A stretch of DNA of 64,000 bases from Mesorhizobium sp. SARCC-RB16n (GCF_008520305.1 NZ_ML703278.1:61799-125798), one strand, 5' to 3'; numbered from the stretch's first letter, positions 8,588 to 17,985 are shown. The notes: generated by a model not told the origin, from the sequence alone. A program made the numbers and translations.

Positions 8588-9986
8588 ATGCGGGAGACCA
8601 GCAGCAGCGAGGGCGCTTGGCAGGAGGAAGAGCTTTCTGCGGCGGCCCTTCCCGACAAGCGTCTGGCCCGTCGGCTGCAACGGTTGCTGGATCAGATGTC
8701 AGCTGCGCCGGGCAAGCCAATCCCGGCAGCCTGCGGCGACTGGGCGGCGGCGAAGGCGGCCTACCGCTTCTTTGACAACCCGTGTGTGACCGAACAACCG
8801 AACACAGCGTTCTCGCTGGTCATTTCGCTGCGACCGCGGCGCGCTTTGCGGCGAGCGAAGGCCCGATCCTTATCCTGCAGGACACGACCGAATTTATCTA
8901 CAGCCGCGCGCAGCCGGGCAAAATCGGCTTCACCAAGACCATCAACGCCGGGCACTACAAGGCCGGCCAGCCTAGCGTGCTGACCTTGTGCGGGTGCTGA
9001 TGCATTCGAGCCTGGCCGTCACCCTCACCGGCACACCCTTGGTCTGACGACGGCGAAGTTCTGGACACGAACGAAATTGGACGCGCGTGCCGATCGAGAC
9101 GAAGGAAAGCTACCGCTGGCTGGAGAACCTGCGCCAGTCTATTGCGCTCGTTCGCGCGCCCAAGCGCTGCGTGCATGTGGGTGACCGGGAGAACGACGTC
9201 TACGAGCTCTATTGCACCGCGCACGACCTGGTACGAGCTTCCTCGTGCGGGTGCAGACGAACAGGCTGGCCGAGCGGCCTGCCGATGCTGCCCCACACGA
9301 TCCTGCTCATCGCGTCTTTGCCCAACTTGCGGCGGCGCCTTGGGCGGGACGTCATCGCATTACGGTGGATCAGGACGAAACGACCTGGCTGCGGGTGAAG
9401 TTCGCCGCCATCAATACCTTGGCGCCGGTGGGCAAGCACAAGCGCTACAGTCCGCAGGTTCTGACTTACATCCACGCCCTCGAAGAGAATCCGCCGCCCG
9501 GTCGCGAGCCGATCGACTGGAAGCTGGTGACCAACTTGCCAGTCGAAGATCTTTCCCCGGCAGTCGAAAGCTCGGCTCGTACGCCCTGTGCTGGAAGGCG
9601 TGGTGTTCCACAAGGCCATGAAGTCCGGCTGCCGTGCCGAGGAGGCGAGGCTCGAGACCGCCGAAAGGCTGGCGAAGTTCCTCGCCCTCATCGCAGTGGT
9701 CAGCTGGCGCATATTCTTTATCACTATGTCGGAGCGCGCCAAGCCAGACGCTGCGCCCGACAGCGTTCTCACCTTCGCCGAGATCACTGCGCTCGACAGG
9801 ATCGACGCGTCCCGAACGAGACCGCGCCTCCAACGGCCCACGCTCGCCGCTTACCTGCTGCAAATCGCCATGCTTGGCGGCTATCTCGCCCGCAACCATG
9901 ATCCGCCGCCTGGCAATATGGTCGTCTGGCGCGGCATGACCCGGTTGCACGACATCGCCTTCGGATCAAGCCGACGATATGGGTAA
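8588..9986 (+). pseudogene. IS4/Tn5-type transposase, multiple frameshifts
   Basis: The N-terminal Tn5-type DNA-binding domain reads LPDKRLARRLQRLLDQ and WAAAKAAYRFFDNP in frame 1. The catalytic region continues in frame 2 as ILILQDTTEFIYS (first Asp), then in other frames as VHVGDRENDVYEL (second Asp region) and VDQDETTWLRVKFAAINT. The C-terminal domain reads PTLAAYLLQIAMLGGYLARNHDPPPGN. At least three frame changes are needed, so no active transposase is made. All blocks are collinear with a roughly 460-residue IS4-family transposase, so decay is recent. Confidence 0.8.
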
Positions 9987-10009
9987 TCGGAAGCCCTACC
10001 GGATGGATA

Positions 10010-10272
10010 CCGACAAACCGGGAGAGAGGGCAAGCGCCCGCGCGACGCCGACGCGCCGCGTCCACCAGAGAGCTGGTGCGAATAGCGGCGAGCAAAATCG
10101 GCCGGCAAGCCAACCATTCGCAACAGGTGCTCAGTTTCGGCGCCGGCGTCGCCATTGCTTGCTGCGTGAATGCGGAAAGGCTCGGTGAGAAGCGATTGCA
10201 GGGTCAATCGCGGCGAGAGCGAGCCGATCGGATCCTGAACCGTGCACTCCAGGCGGAATGCAGATGTGCTGT
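10010..10272 (-). pseudogene. Oligopeptide/dipeptide ABC ATPase fragment
   Basis: The minus strand encodes QDPIGSLSPRLTLQSLLTEP, then VGLPADFARRYSHQLSGG and, after a 1-nt frame change, RRVGVARALALSPG. These are the Q-loop and signature regions of OppF/DppF-type ATPases. Walker A and Walker B parts are missing. The left end meets the IS4 element, so insertion probably removed part of the gene. Confidence 0.65.
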
Positions 10273-10339
10273 CTAATTCAGTGTTTCTCCACGTTGCTTG
10301 GCGAACACGATCAGGCGCTTCAGAGGAACGGACTTTCTC

Positions 10340-11794
10340 TCAGGCAATCTTAACCGCACGCAGAATTTGACTGAGTTCGTTGATCGAACTCAAGCGGTCC
10401 AAATTCATTGTCTTCTCGACGATTTGATTTCCGCGTCGCTCGAGCAAAGTTCCGCTCAGGTTGCGCAAAAACTTGCTTTCGATATCAGAATCGCTAAGGG
10501 GATTACGGAAGTGTCCGGGGGGGAACTCGACTGTTGCGCCGAAAGATTGGCCTTCTGTCGTAAGAATTTTAACGGAAGAGAATAGCCGGTCTCCCTTCCA
10601 GTAAGACTCCTCAGCTACCGGGTCGATTTCAGTTGAAACCCTACTCATCAGGCAAGATACGTCAGCACTCTCTCGTAACGATGTCGAGTACCACTCTCTC
10701 CCCGCTGGTATCCCAAGCGCGGCCATCACAGAGACGTACTCAACAGAAAACTGGCCATCAAGGTCGCCAGGGGTCTCTTTGTAGGAGAACCAATCGTGGA
10801 CTTTTTTAGAACACCCAATCAGTATCCTGTCGATCTGCTCTTGGCGAATATCGTTCGTTCGCACAACGTTCGATAGCGCATGAATTATTGATTGCAACAA
10901 GTAGCAGGCGGGATAACCCTTAAAGCAGGTTTGCCGAACTCGCCAAATGTCGTTTAGCTTATGTGATAGCTGCGTAGCATCGAACCGATCCGATCCTATT
11001 ATCAGTGCAAAGCCCCTCTCAGCATCGCTTAACATTGCAAAAGGCCCAATAATATCCTGGCGAGCACAAATTGCAGCGTCGACGCCGGCCAGGGCCATTT
11101 GGCCGTAGTTCGCTTTGAGCGCATGCGCCGGCCGGCCATACTCAACATACCAAAGAGGAATATTAGTGTTTGCAGCAGCATGGCCCAGAGCTGACCGAAA
11201 CTGTTCTTCGGACCCCCCAGATACGGCCATTGCAGCCGCTCCAGCCGCGACCCCGTGCCACGCATGGTAGGATGCAAACCGACGGAGGGCCTCTGGGCTC
11301 GCCCGAGTTGCGTCCTGGAGTCGAAGACCCGCTTCATACCCTGCAACGACGCCGGTCAGAAACTGTTTCGGTGTTCCTTCAAGGTGCTCCGCCATAGCCA
11401 AAGCTGCAGGTATGACAGTGGCACTAGGATGACCTGAGGCAGTGTCCTCGTAGTCGAGCACATCCGAAAGCCAGCCGTTTACCTTTGCGGCCAACGATGG
11501 TGCGAGCTGTAGCTCGGTGCCGGGGACGCTGCAGCCATTGGGCTGCCGCCCCATATCGTACGCGGCCAAGATCTTCTCTCCAAGAGCCGTCTGTGTCGCG
11601 GCGACGATACAGCCGACTGTGTCGAGTGTGATGAGCTTGGCTATGTGAAGAACGTCGGCAGGGATGTCGTCGTAATTCAATTTGGCAAGAAACCCCGCCA
11701 GGGCTCCCGCGTGCTTGTGAACTGAACTTTTAGGAAACAGGATGTGCTCGGGCCGAGAGCTCACGTCGTGTTTCGTTGTAACAGTGCTCGACAT
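10340..11794 (-). CDS. MmgE/PrpD family protein (complete copy)
   Basis: 484 aa, a normal length for MmgE/PrpD proteins. The all-helical N-terminal domain carries LDYEDTASGHPSATVI and ASYHAWHGVAAGAA, and the C-terminal part has the conserved FKGYPACYLLQ and QFSVEYVSVMAALG. GGAAAG lies 10 bp upstream of the ATG chosen; an upstream in-frame ATG at 11836 would add a non-homologous tail. The family includes 2-methylcitrate and iminodisuccinate-type lyases and epimerases, so the function here is open. It is paralogous to the partial gene at the left edge and, together with the GntR pair, shows that a catabolic cluster was duplicated. Confidence 0.85.
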   Translation of the reverse strand: MSSTVTTKHDVSSRPEHILFPKSSVHKHAGALAGFLAKLNYDDIPADVLHIAKLITLDTVGCIVAATQTALGEKILAAYDMGRQPNGCSVPGTELQLAPSLAAKVNGWLSDVLDYEDTASGHPSATVIPAALAMAEHLEGTPKQFLTGVVAGYEAGLRLQDATRASPEALRRFASYHAWHGVAAGAAAMAVSGGSEEQFRSALGHAAANTNIPLWYVEYGRPAHALKANYGQMALAGVDAAICARQDIIGPFAMLSDAERGFALIIGSDRFDATQLSHKLNDIWRVRQTCFKGYPACYLLQSIIHALSNVVRTNDIRQEQIDRILIGCSKKVHDWFSYKETPGDLDGQFSVEYVSVMAALGIPAGREWYSTSLRESADVSCLMSRVSTEIDPVAEESYWKGDRLFSSVKILTTEGQSFGATVEFPPGHFRNPLSDSDIESKFLRNLSGTLLERRGNQIVEKTMNLDRLSSINELSQILRAVKIA

Positions 11795-11916
11795 TGCCTG
11801 ACACTTTCCTTTTCGTTGGTAGGTGTAACCGCGCATTTAAGTTAAATATTCTTGAGGAAAGTCTGCAAGGGCCTTCTCGACTACACCGAAGTGCCGTCAC
11901 TATAGCTCATCCTATT

Positions 11917-12066
11917 GGAGAGATCACAAGCGGTCAGGCCGGCAGGAGGAAGCTCGCCTTCGGTTAACCCATGCGTTGTCAGGGACCTTGAGAGGCTTTC
12001 CATCTCGTTGTGACGAATTTCCGTTCGGTTTATACCCAGACGATGCGCGGCCAGGGCGCTTGGATT
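11917..12066 (-). pseudogene. Remnant of a second amino-acid-type binding protein (C-terminal end)
   Basis: The minus strand reads LSRSLTTHGLTEGELPP then AGLTACDLSN. This parallels the C-terminus of the adjacent intact binding protein (LEILKAYGYSDDELPP then AEVTAAELCK). Only about 50 residues are recognisable, in a frame with no sensible N-terminus. It is probably the tail of a duplicated or exchanged binding-protein gene. Confidence 0.5.
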
Positions 12067-12284
12067 GCCAACGTAGCGAGTGGTCAGTCGCGTAGCAAAA
12101 AGCATGCCGGTAGGGCCGGGTGCAGGATTAGACCCAAATAACAAAGTCCTTCGTCAAAGTGACACCCGAGAGGCACTTCCGTCGAGTGGAATGACCGAAG
12201 CCAAGAAGTTGCTCGATTCGGTCATTCCAACTGCTTTCGTTTTCACGTTAGTTACAGCTGACTCGGATCAGGCCAAAAAAAAGA

Positions 12285-13142
12285 TTACTTGCAAAGTTCC
12301 GCCGCAGTCACCTCAGCGGGCGGGAGCTCGTCGTCACTATAGCCGTAAGCCTTCAGAATTTCGAGCAGTTTGCCGCTTTCTCTCAGTTTCTTAAGCTCAA
12401 CGTTGTACGCATCCCTCAAATCGGAGTCCTCTTTGCGAAATGCTAGGCCAGGGTAGCCAGAGACAGCTTTGCCCTTGGCATCTACTGGTTGTGAAAATGG
12501 CTCGACGCGTTCCACCTTGTCAGAGGCCGCAAGCAATTTTGAGATGGTGACGGCCGTCAACGAAACCGCATCGATGCGTCCGGCTAGTAGTGCGGACAGA
12601 AGCGAAGGCTCGTCCGGGAAAAGTAAAAGTCTGTCTTTCGGCACGCCGGCATCGAGGGCGTACTGGACCTCCGCACTTCCTCTGCTTGCGCCGAGGATCA
12701 CATTGCTCTTCTGTGCGACGTCATTAAAACTGTGAATGGATTTCGGGTTACCCTTTAGCACCAGAAAGCCTTCGCCCATCCGCAAATCCGGATTGCCAAA
12801 TGCGACTTGCTTGCAACGCACGGGTGTGATGTAGAGCCCTGATGCAATCACGTCGAATCGACCGGACTGGAGGGCAGGTATAAGGGCCCCGAACTCTGTC
12901 ACGACTGCCTCAACTTTCGTGATACCGAGCGGCGCCAATGCCGCTTTTAGTACGTCAGGAGCCTGACCCGTCACGTTGCCCTTCGCATCTACAAATGCCC
13001 AGGGTGGATCATTGGCGATACCAATTGTTAGCTTCCCAGTTTGCTTCGCTTTAGCCAACGTGTCCTGGGCATAGCCCATTGTGACGCCGGCCCAACCCAG
13101 CATCAAAATGGCAAGTGTCGCGACCATTTCTTTATTTTTCAT
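12285..13142 (-). CDS. ABC transporter substrate-binding protein, polar amino acid type
   Basis: 285 aa. A Sec signal peptide (MKNKEMVATLAILMLGWAG, cleavage near YAQD) precedes an SBP_bac_3 domain (TIGIANDPPWAFVDAKGNVTG, RFDVIASGLYITPVR, GAERGSAEVQ-like segment). The true start at 13142 has GGAGGTGG upstream and lies downstream of promoter D, whereas a longer reading frame would start before the promoter. It most likely serves the permease/ATPase operon 15844-17985, from which it is separated by the nitrilase and GntR genes. The ligand is unknown; the fold is that of glutamine/histidine/ectoine-type importers. Confidence 0.85.
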   Translation of the reverse strand: MKNKEMVATLAILMLGWAGVTMGYAQDTLAKAKQTGKLTIGIANDPPWAFVDAKGNVTGQAPDVLKAALAPLGITKVEAVVTEFGALIPALQSGRFDVIASGLYITPVRCKQVAFGNPDLRMGEGFLVLKGNPKSIHSFNDVAQKSNVILGASRGSAEVQYALDAGVPKDRLLLFPDEPSLLSALLAGRIDAVSLTAVTISKLLAASDKVERVEPFSQPVDAKGKAVSGYPGLAFRKEDSDLRDAYNVELKKLRESGKLLEILKAYGYSDDELPPAEVTAAELCK

Positions 13143-13192
13143 TTTCCACCTCCTTCGGTTGTTCGCCTTGCAAGAGAAAGACGACGGCCTGA

Positions 13193-13219
13193 TCATAGTA
13201 GGTATATTAGGGATGTCAA
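13193..13219 (-). promoter_or_regulatory. Promoter with GntR-type operator (site D) for the binding-protein gene
   Basis: Minus strand TTGACA (13219-13214), 16 bp, TATGAT (13197-13192 region). A 14-mer starting TATACC (13206-13193) follows 7 bp after the -35. It matches the exact element of sites A and C at 9 of 14 positions. It is about 50 bp upstream of the binding-protein start. Confidence 0.6.
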
Positions 13220-13746
13220 CCTGAAGCGGCAGGTTCGCGGGCACCCCATCGGATGGCCGGCCGCGGTGGCGTTGGCGCGCCTATCGCCACCCACTATAGG
13301 TGAAGACACCATTAGTTGGGGAATTCTATTTTTAGCCCTTCTGGGAAAGTTCACCCGCATTGATACTGCAGCTCGCGCAGTTCGTTCTGAAGCGCCCCAT
13401 ACTGCGACGCTGCCACAACCTCGCCCGTGGCCAACTTGCCGTCATCGCGCCTCACGCGGCCAGCTTGCGCTAGTGGAAGGTTGGGGGACAGGGTGGCGAG
13501 GCACACGTGTGCCGCGCAGGTCTCCTCGACATCGACAGCTTTTCCGCGGTGGTCTACCGCCGTCTGCGCTCATCCCCTTCGAGGATTTCTATCTCCGGCT
13601 GTTATCAGTCACAGACGCGACATTATTCCTATCCCTTATCAAAGGTGGAGATCGTGCCTGGGTCATTCGTGGGCTATTTCAGACCGCTGTACCAAGCCAG
13701 AAAACTCGCAGAAATCAGTCACAGCCCTCGACAGCCGAGCCCACCG
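13220..13746. other. Gap without a recognisable gene
   Basis: About 530 bp between promoter D and the nitrilase stop. Open frames on the plus strand have no recognisable domains and no plausible ribosome binding sites. I see no terminator, repeats or RNA gene. Confidence 0.5.
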
Positions 13747-14643
13747 TCAGCCGTCCACAAGTATCGGGAGAGAGCCGTTGAGCACCTTGTAGGTCTCGGC
13801 ACGGCGATCCCTGATGAGGCGCGGGCCTCCGCGGATAGCGGTAGTCCGCGCGAGGCCGGCACGAATATCTATTTTTGCAGTAACCAACCCGACACGGTCA
13901 AGCCCGCTGCTTGCAACGATACAGCCTAGTGGATCGACAATCTGGCTGAAACCGATAAAGGTCTCGCCGCCAAGTTCACCGACGAAATTCGATGAGATAA
14001 ACCAACGGTAATTTTCTACAGCGCGGACCCGATCAAACAGGTTGTACCATTGTACATAGAGGTTGTCTTCTCCTTCGCCATGGCCGGGCATCGCAAGCCA
14101 AGCCGTTCCCATCACCAGCAATTCGGCACCGGATAAGGTGAGTTCGCGGCATGCTTCCGGCCAACACTTGTCGTAGCAGATCAGCATGCCGATCCTGCCG
14201 AGCGGGGTGTCGAATACCGGCCATCGGTCCCCAGGCCGAAAAACAAGTTGCTCTCCGATACCGAGGTGGACCTTTCGGTACGAACCGATGTATCCTTGCG
14301 GGCCCGCGAGAACAAGTGTGTTGTATAGGATACCCGGCTGCGTGCCCGCCTCGATGAGACCGAAGACCACATGGATTTGATGCTTCATAGCGGCAGCGAT
14401 TAGGCGCCGCACAGCCGGCCCGTCCGGTACCGTTTCGGCTACGCGTTGAACCTCATTGAGCACGCCCTCGATGCTGGAGAAGTTCGAACAGTTCGGATAC
14501 CCCTGCAGGCTCGTCTCGGGGAAAACGACGATGGCCGCGCCAGCGACGGCAGCCTCCTCGATGTAGGACAGATGCAACTCAAGACTCTTGCCTATATCGT
14601 ACGTCCCTGGAAAAGCGCATGTGGCGATTACAATTTCTGACAC
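13747..14643 (-). CDS. Nitrilase superfamily carbon-nitrogen hydrolase (amidase)
   Basis: 298 aa. The Glu-Lys-Cys triad is visible: FPETSLQGYP (Glu about 43), YRKVHLG (Lys about 124) and ICYDKCWPE (Cys about 156), with the expected order and spacing. Members hydrolyse amides, N-carbamoyl amino acids or nitriles. I place the start at GTG 14643 because AGGAGG lies 6 bp upstream of it; the ATG at 14658 overlaps that ribosome binding site. It lies between the binding-protein gene and GntR copy 2, all on the minus strand. Its likely role is cytoplasmic release of ammonia from the imported compound. The exact substrate is unknown. Confidence 0.82.
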   Translation of the reverse strand: MSEIVIATCAFPGTYDIGKSLELHLSYIEEAAVAGAAIVVFPETSLQGYPNCSNFSSIEGVLNEVQRVAETVPDGPAVRRLIAAAMKHQIHVVFGLIEAGTQPGILYNTLVLAGPQGYIGSYRKVHLGIGEQLVFRPGDRWPVFDTPLGRIGMLICYDKCWPEACRELTLSGAELLVMGTAWLAMPGHGEGEDNLYVQWYNLFDRVRAVENYRWFISSNFVGELGGETFIGFSQIVDPLGCIVASSGLDRVGLVTAKIDIRAGLARTTAIRGGPRLIRDRRAETYKVLNGSLPILVDG

Positions 14644-14782
14644 GTCGGGCCTCCTCATCTGCGGGAACGTTTGGTTAGAATTGTTAATCGGCTGCTGGAT
14701 GGCTAAAGTGGTGCCGCGCCCCCTTGGTGGAGTTCTGATGGCCCTAAGCGGGACGCCTAACCTGGCCCTTGTTGGCGACTCT

Positions 14783-15568
14783 CTAACTTAACGCACCATC
14801 ATTATTGACAGAGAAGTCGCCCGCGAGCCCGCTGCCCGAGTTTTTGCGGGCTTCCGGTACTGGGCTTGCCGGAAGACTTATCGAACAGGCGAGCTGATCG
14901 AACGGCGCCTGCACGACACCAAACACTGTCATCGACGAAGAACTGGTCGTGAATTTGTAGAACCGCCGCAGCATAGGGTAGCCGGAAGGAATGCCGAAAA
15001 TCTCCTCGACCTTTCCGAAGGCCGGGGCTGCGTCAATAATAAGGTCCGTATTTACGACGTCGATACCGTGACGTTTCAATGCAGTTGCAACGAAGACGTC
15101 TCCGAACTCCTCAATCATCTCATTGCTGACGTCCGAGGACAGATAGGTTGCATCGTACATAAACGGTGCACCGTCAGTATAAACGATCTTGCGTACGCAG
15201 AGCATTGCGTCGGTGGGCACATTGAATGAGCTCATCGCCGAATCCGAAATCTTCTCCCTCGTGATCGACTGCAACTGAATCGTTGCGCCTTCATAAGACG
15301 GCGACGAGATATCTAGTCGCCGCAAAATACGGGTGCGTTTCTTGACGTAGGTTCCTTTGCCCGCAACCGCCACCAATGCACCGGCTGATTGTAAATCACG
15401 TAAGGCACGTTTGATGGTAATTGGACTGACGCCGAATTCGTCTCCGAGCATAGCTGCCGATGGAATGAGAGCCTCTGGCTGATATGTTCCGTTTCTGATG
15501 CGAGCGAGAATCTCTTCGCGCACAGATTCGTGCAGTGACGCTGATGGCCGAAGCGGCGAATTAGTCAT
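14783..15568 (-). CDS. GntR family transcriptional regulator, HutC/UTRA subfamily (copy 2)
   Basis: 261 aa. The winged helix (ASLHESVREEILARI, FGVSPITIKRALRDLQ, GKGTYVKKR) and the UTRA domain (DGAPFMYDATYLS, GYPMLRRFYKFTT, GVVQAPFDQLACSI) closely match copy 1 at 1343-2083. The near-identity of the recognition helices predicts the same operator. AAGGAGAG lies before the ATG. The gene is divergent from the amino-acid-type permease operon, whose promoter B carries an operator-like element 110 bp away. It is probably a repressor released by a pathway intermediate. A C-terminal tail of about 20 residues is not shared with copy 1. Confidence 0.87.
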   Translation of the reverse strand: MTNSPLRPSASLHESVREEILARIRNGTYQPEALIPSAAMLGDEFGVSPITIKRALRDLQSAGALVAVAGKGTYVKKRTRILRRLDISSPSYEGATIQLQSITREKISDSAMSSFNVPTDAMLCVRKIVYTDGAPFMYDATYLSSDVSNEMIEEFGDVFVATALKRHGIDVVNTDLIIDAAPAFGKVEEIFGIPSGYPMLRRFYKFTTSSSSMTVFGVVQAPFDQLACSISLPASPVPEARKNSGSGLAGDFSVNNDGALS

Positions 15569-15616
15569 ACAGCTCTCCTTCTTTTCGCCACAGGGCGCTC
15601 CGAACGCACCTTGGAA

Positions 15617-15645
15617 TACCTAGTAGCCTACGTGATAGACGTCAA
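15617..15645 (-). promoter_or_regulatory. Candidate promoter of the second GntR gene
   Basis: Minus strand TTGACG (15645-15640), 17 bp, TAGGTA (15622-15617), about 50 bp upstream of the start. The arrangement copies the candidate promoter of GntR copy 1. The operator match is weak. Confidence 0.35.
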
Positions 15646-15679
15646 GGACGTTCCCGGTGGCGGCTCCCCGGCAGTGTTG

Positions 15680-15708
15680 TTGACATGCTGGCATACCATG
15701 TATATTAT
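15680..15708 (+). promoter_or_regulatory. Promoter with GntR-type operator (site B) for the amino-acid-type permease operon
   Basis: TTGACA (15680-15685), exactly 17 bp, TATTAT (15703-15708). The 14-mer CATACCATGTATAT (15692-15705) begins 6 bp after the -35, as in the other sites. A short unassigned leader of about 135 bp separates it from the first permease. Confidence 0.65.
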
Positions 15709-15843
15709 TCTGTTTGCCTGTTCAAAGGGAAAGCCCGATGGAAGTCAACAGAACCGCCTCCTCGAAACGCCGGGCGGGGACGTTCATGGCACTGCCAGGA
15801 GCATTTGGGGCGACAATTAGCGGCAAGTTGCGGAGTAATGAGC

Positions 15844-16503
15844 ATGAGCTTTATCGAAATCGTGCTTGGCATCCTGCAGGGTGCCGACGTCACCGCAGAG
15901 GTAACCTTTTTTGGATTGCTATACGCCGTACCCTTTGCGGTCTTAGCAGGAGTGCTTCAACACTTCTCAACGGGCGCCGCCCGCTGGGCGATTACCGCAT
16001 TGATAGAGTTTTGGCGTAGCACGTCCGTGATTGTTCTCCTTTACGTCTTCTATTATTCGTTGCCAGCTTTTGGTATCGAGCTTTCGGCTGTTGCAGTAGG
16101 AGCTATGGTGCTTGGCTTGAACGCTGGAGCGTACTCGAGTCAATCTGTACGTGCAGCTCTGCAATCTCTTGATCGTGGGCAATGTGAAGCAGGACTGGCT
16201 TTGGGGTTGAATCGCTTTGCCGTCCTTAGGTGGATTGAGCTACCACAGGCCCTTCGAAAAATGATCCCAACGTTTGTCAACGAGGCCATCCAACTCATCA
16301 AGGGTACTGCGCTGGTCTCGCTCATCACACTGACAGACATGACGTTCCGAGCGAAGCAGATAGCTCAATCGACGTACGATCCGGTCGCCATCTACTCCGG
16401 GCTGCTGCTTTGCTATCTGATGGTTTGTTATCCCGTCACCCTGCTGGGCCGACATTTGGAGCGATCTACGGGCAAACTGGGGGAGCGTGTCAATGAGCTT
16501 TGA
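15844..16503 (+). CDS. Amino acid ABC transporter permease (HisQ/GlnP type)
   Basis: 219 aa membrane protein of the HisMQ family. The conserved loop reads GQCEAGLALGLNRFAVLRWI and is followed by LPQALRKMIPTFVNEAIQLIKGTAL, a family hallmark. GGAG sits 8 bp before the ATG at 15844; an ATG at 15838 is too close to that site, and a longer frame upstream lacks homology. It overlaps the next permease by 11 bp. It forms one half of the membrane channel for the binding protein at 12285-13142. Confidence 0.87.
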   Translation: MSFIEIVLGILQGADVTAEVTFFGLLYAVPFAVLAGVLQHFSTGAARWAITALIEFWRSTSVIVLLYVFYYSLPAFGIELSAVAVGAMVLGLNAGAYSSQSVRAALQSLDRGQCEAGLALGLNRFAVLRWIELPQALRKMIPTFVNEAIQLIKGTALVSLITLTDMTFRAKQIAQSTYDPVAIYSGLLLCYLMVCYPVTLLGRHLERSTGKLGERVNEL

Positions 16504-17155
16504 TCTTGCTTTCGCGGTCGAAATCATCCCTCGTGTCTTGGAAGGCATCGGAAACACCATATTGGTGGGTATACTCAGCTTTATCGGGGCAACCCTCCTC
16601 GGCTTTTTGTGGGAAATGCTTCGGCGCAGCAACCGGTGGGTGCGTCCCATAGTGCAGTTTTTGGTGGATGCGATCCGGTCAACCCCGGCGTTAGTCCAGA
16701 TCTACTTTTTGTTCTTTGTATTGCCGTATTATGGTGTTGTCCTGCCTGCGATCCTTGTTGGTATATTCGGCTTAAGCTTCTATTATTCGGGTTACATCTC
16801 GGAAGTATTCAAAGCTGGGATCGAGGCCGTGCCCGCTGGCCAGAGTGAAGCAGCACTCAGCTTGGGCTTAAATCGTTGGGACACGGTGATGTATGTTGTC
16901 GCGCCCCAGATGTTGCGAAATATCGCGGCACCGCTTGGCGCATACTCAATCGGCATACTTAAGTCCACTCCCTTGCTCGCGGTGATCGCGGTTCCTGAAA
17001 TGCTTGGCAGCGCGTTTGATGTGGCGTCAGACACGTATCGCTATGCCGAGCCCATGTTCATCGCAGGAGTTCTCTTCCTGCTCCTGGCGCTGATTGCGGC
17101 CTTCTTGGTGGGGACATTGGAACGGCGGCTCGGCTTGCTCGGCACGTCACATTAA
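16493..17155 (+). CDS. Amino acid ABC transporter permease (HisM/GlnP type)
   Basis: 220 aa HisMQ-family permease. The coupling loop is [20 protein letters not shown]-like, followed by [34 protein letters not shown]. The ATG at 16493 has GGGGGAG 7 bp upstream, better placed than the GTG at 16487, and overlaps the end of the preceding gene, indicating translational coupling. With the upstream permease it makes a heterodimeric channel. The ATPase begins 35 bp downstream. Confidence 0.87.
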   Translation: MSFDLAFAVEIIPRVLEGIGNTILVGILSFIGATLLGFLWEMLRRSNRWVRPIVQFLVDAIRSTPALVQIYFLFFVLPYYGVVLPAILVGIFGLSFYYSGYISEVFKAGIEAVPAGQSEAALSLGLNRWDTVMYVVAPQMLRNIAAPLGAYSIGILKSTPLLAVIAVPEMLGSAFDVASDTYRYAEPMFIAGVLFLLLALIAAFLVGTLERRLGLLGTSH

Positions 17156-17190
17156 AAAGGAGCGGCAGGGCTTCGTCGAGGAGAAGAAAA

Positions 17191-17985
17191 ATGGAACCCG
17201 AACGTACAGAACGGAGAACCCTTGTGGTGGAGTTCACTCAGAAAGCTGACAGCAGAGCTGCGGTGTTGATCGAAGGCGTGTCAAAGTGGTTCGGGACATT
17301 TCAAGCGCTTGACAAGGTTAGCTTGAATGTTGCGGTTGGCGAACGGCTAGTGATCTGTGGTCCCTCAGGGTCAGGCAAATCGACCCTTATCCGCTGTGTC
17401 AATCAACTGGAAACACACGACGAAGGCCGCATCGTCGTCAGTGGGGCTGAACTACGACCTGGCATGAGGGGCTTGGCTGAAGTACGGCGTGATGTAGGAA
17501 TGGTCTTCCAGCAGTTTAATCTGTTCCCTCATTTAAGCGTTTTGGATAACTGCACCTTGGCGTTGCGACGAGCACGAAAGATCCCCAAGGATGCTGCCAA
17601 TCAAATCGCGATGGAAAAGCTCGAACGGGTTCACATCGCCGAGCAGGCCAAGAAGTATCCACGGCAGTTGTCAGGCGGTCAACAGCAGCGCGTTGCAATT
17701 GCTCGGGCGCTGTGCATGAAGCCCAAGATCATGCTGTTCGACGAACCCACTTCGGCGCTTGATCCCGAGATGGTAAAAGAGGTGCTGGATGTTATGACTG
17801 CGCTCGCCAAGGAGGGAATGACTATGATTTGTGTCACGCATGAAATGGGCTTTGCTCGTGAGGTGGCCGACCGCGTGGTATTTATGGACAAAGGGGCCAT
17901 TATCGAAGAAGCTGCGCCACAGAAATTCTTCGGAAACCCTGAGCACGACCGCACGAAGCAGTTCCTAAAGCAATTGTTGCACTAG
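17191..17985 (+). CDS. Amino acid ABC transporter ATP-binding protein (GlnQ/HisP type)
   Basis: 264 aa. Walker [11 protein letters not shown]-loop [14 protein letters not shown], signature [15 protein letters not shown], Walker [16 protein letters not shown] and switch VTHEMGFA are all intact. The PAAT-type motifs identify the polar amino acid family. GAGGAG precedes the ATG. It is the last gene of the three-gene operon under promoter B. The reading frame has about 25 extra residues before the first beta strand. Confidence 0.92.
   Translation: MEPERTERRTLVVEFTQKADSRAAVLIEGVSKWFGTFQALDKVSLNVAVGERLVICGPSGSGKSTLIRCVNQLETHDEGRIVVSGAELRPGMRGLAEVRRDVGMVFQQFNLFPHLSVLDNCTLALRRARKIPKDAANQIAMEKLERVHIAEQAKKYPRQLSGGQQQRVAIARALCMKPKIMLFDEPTSALDPEMVKEVLDVMTALAKEGMTMICVTHEMGFAREVADRVVFMDKGAIIEEAAPQKFFGNPEHDRTKQFLKQLLH

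Larger units (their letters stand above)
8495..9995 (+). mobile_element. IS4-family insertion sequence, 1501 bp, with decayed transposase
   Basis: A 26-bp terminal inverted repeat beginning GGCTTCCGATTACCCA is found at 8495-8520 and, inverted with one mismatch, at 9970-9995. Both ends are flanked by CTACC (8490-8494 and 9996-10000), a possible 5-bp target duplication. The transposase between the ends is Tn5/IS4-like but frameshifted. The right flank is a broken Opp-type ATPase gene that reads up to the element. Confidence 0.8.

Noticed and set aside
11029-11437. Small frames inside the MmgE/PrpD gene
   Set aside because: They are shadows of a conserved coding region on the minus strand.
13143-13244. 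Longer N-terminus for the amino-acid binding protein starting at 13244
   Set aside because: It would start upstream of promoter D and ahead of the signal peptide; GGAGGTGG marks the start at 13142.
15738-16019. Small gene in the leader of the permease operon starting at 15738
   Set aside because: Most of the frame overlaps the permease in another frame and no family is recognisable.
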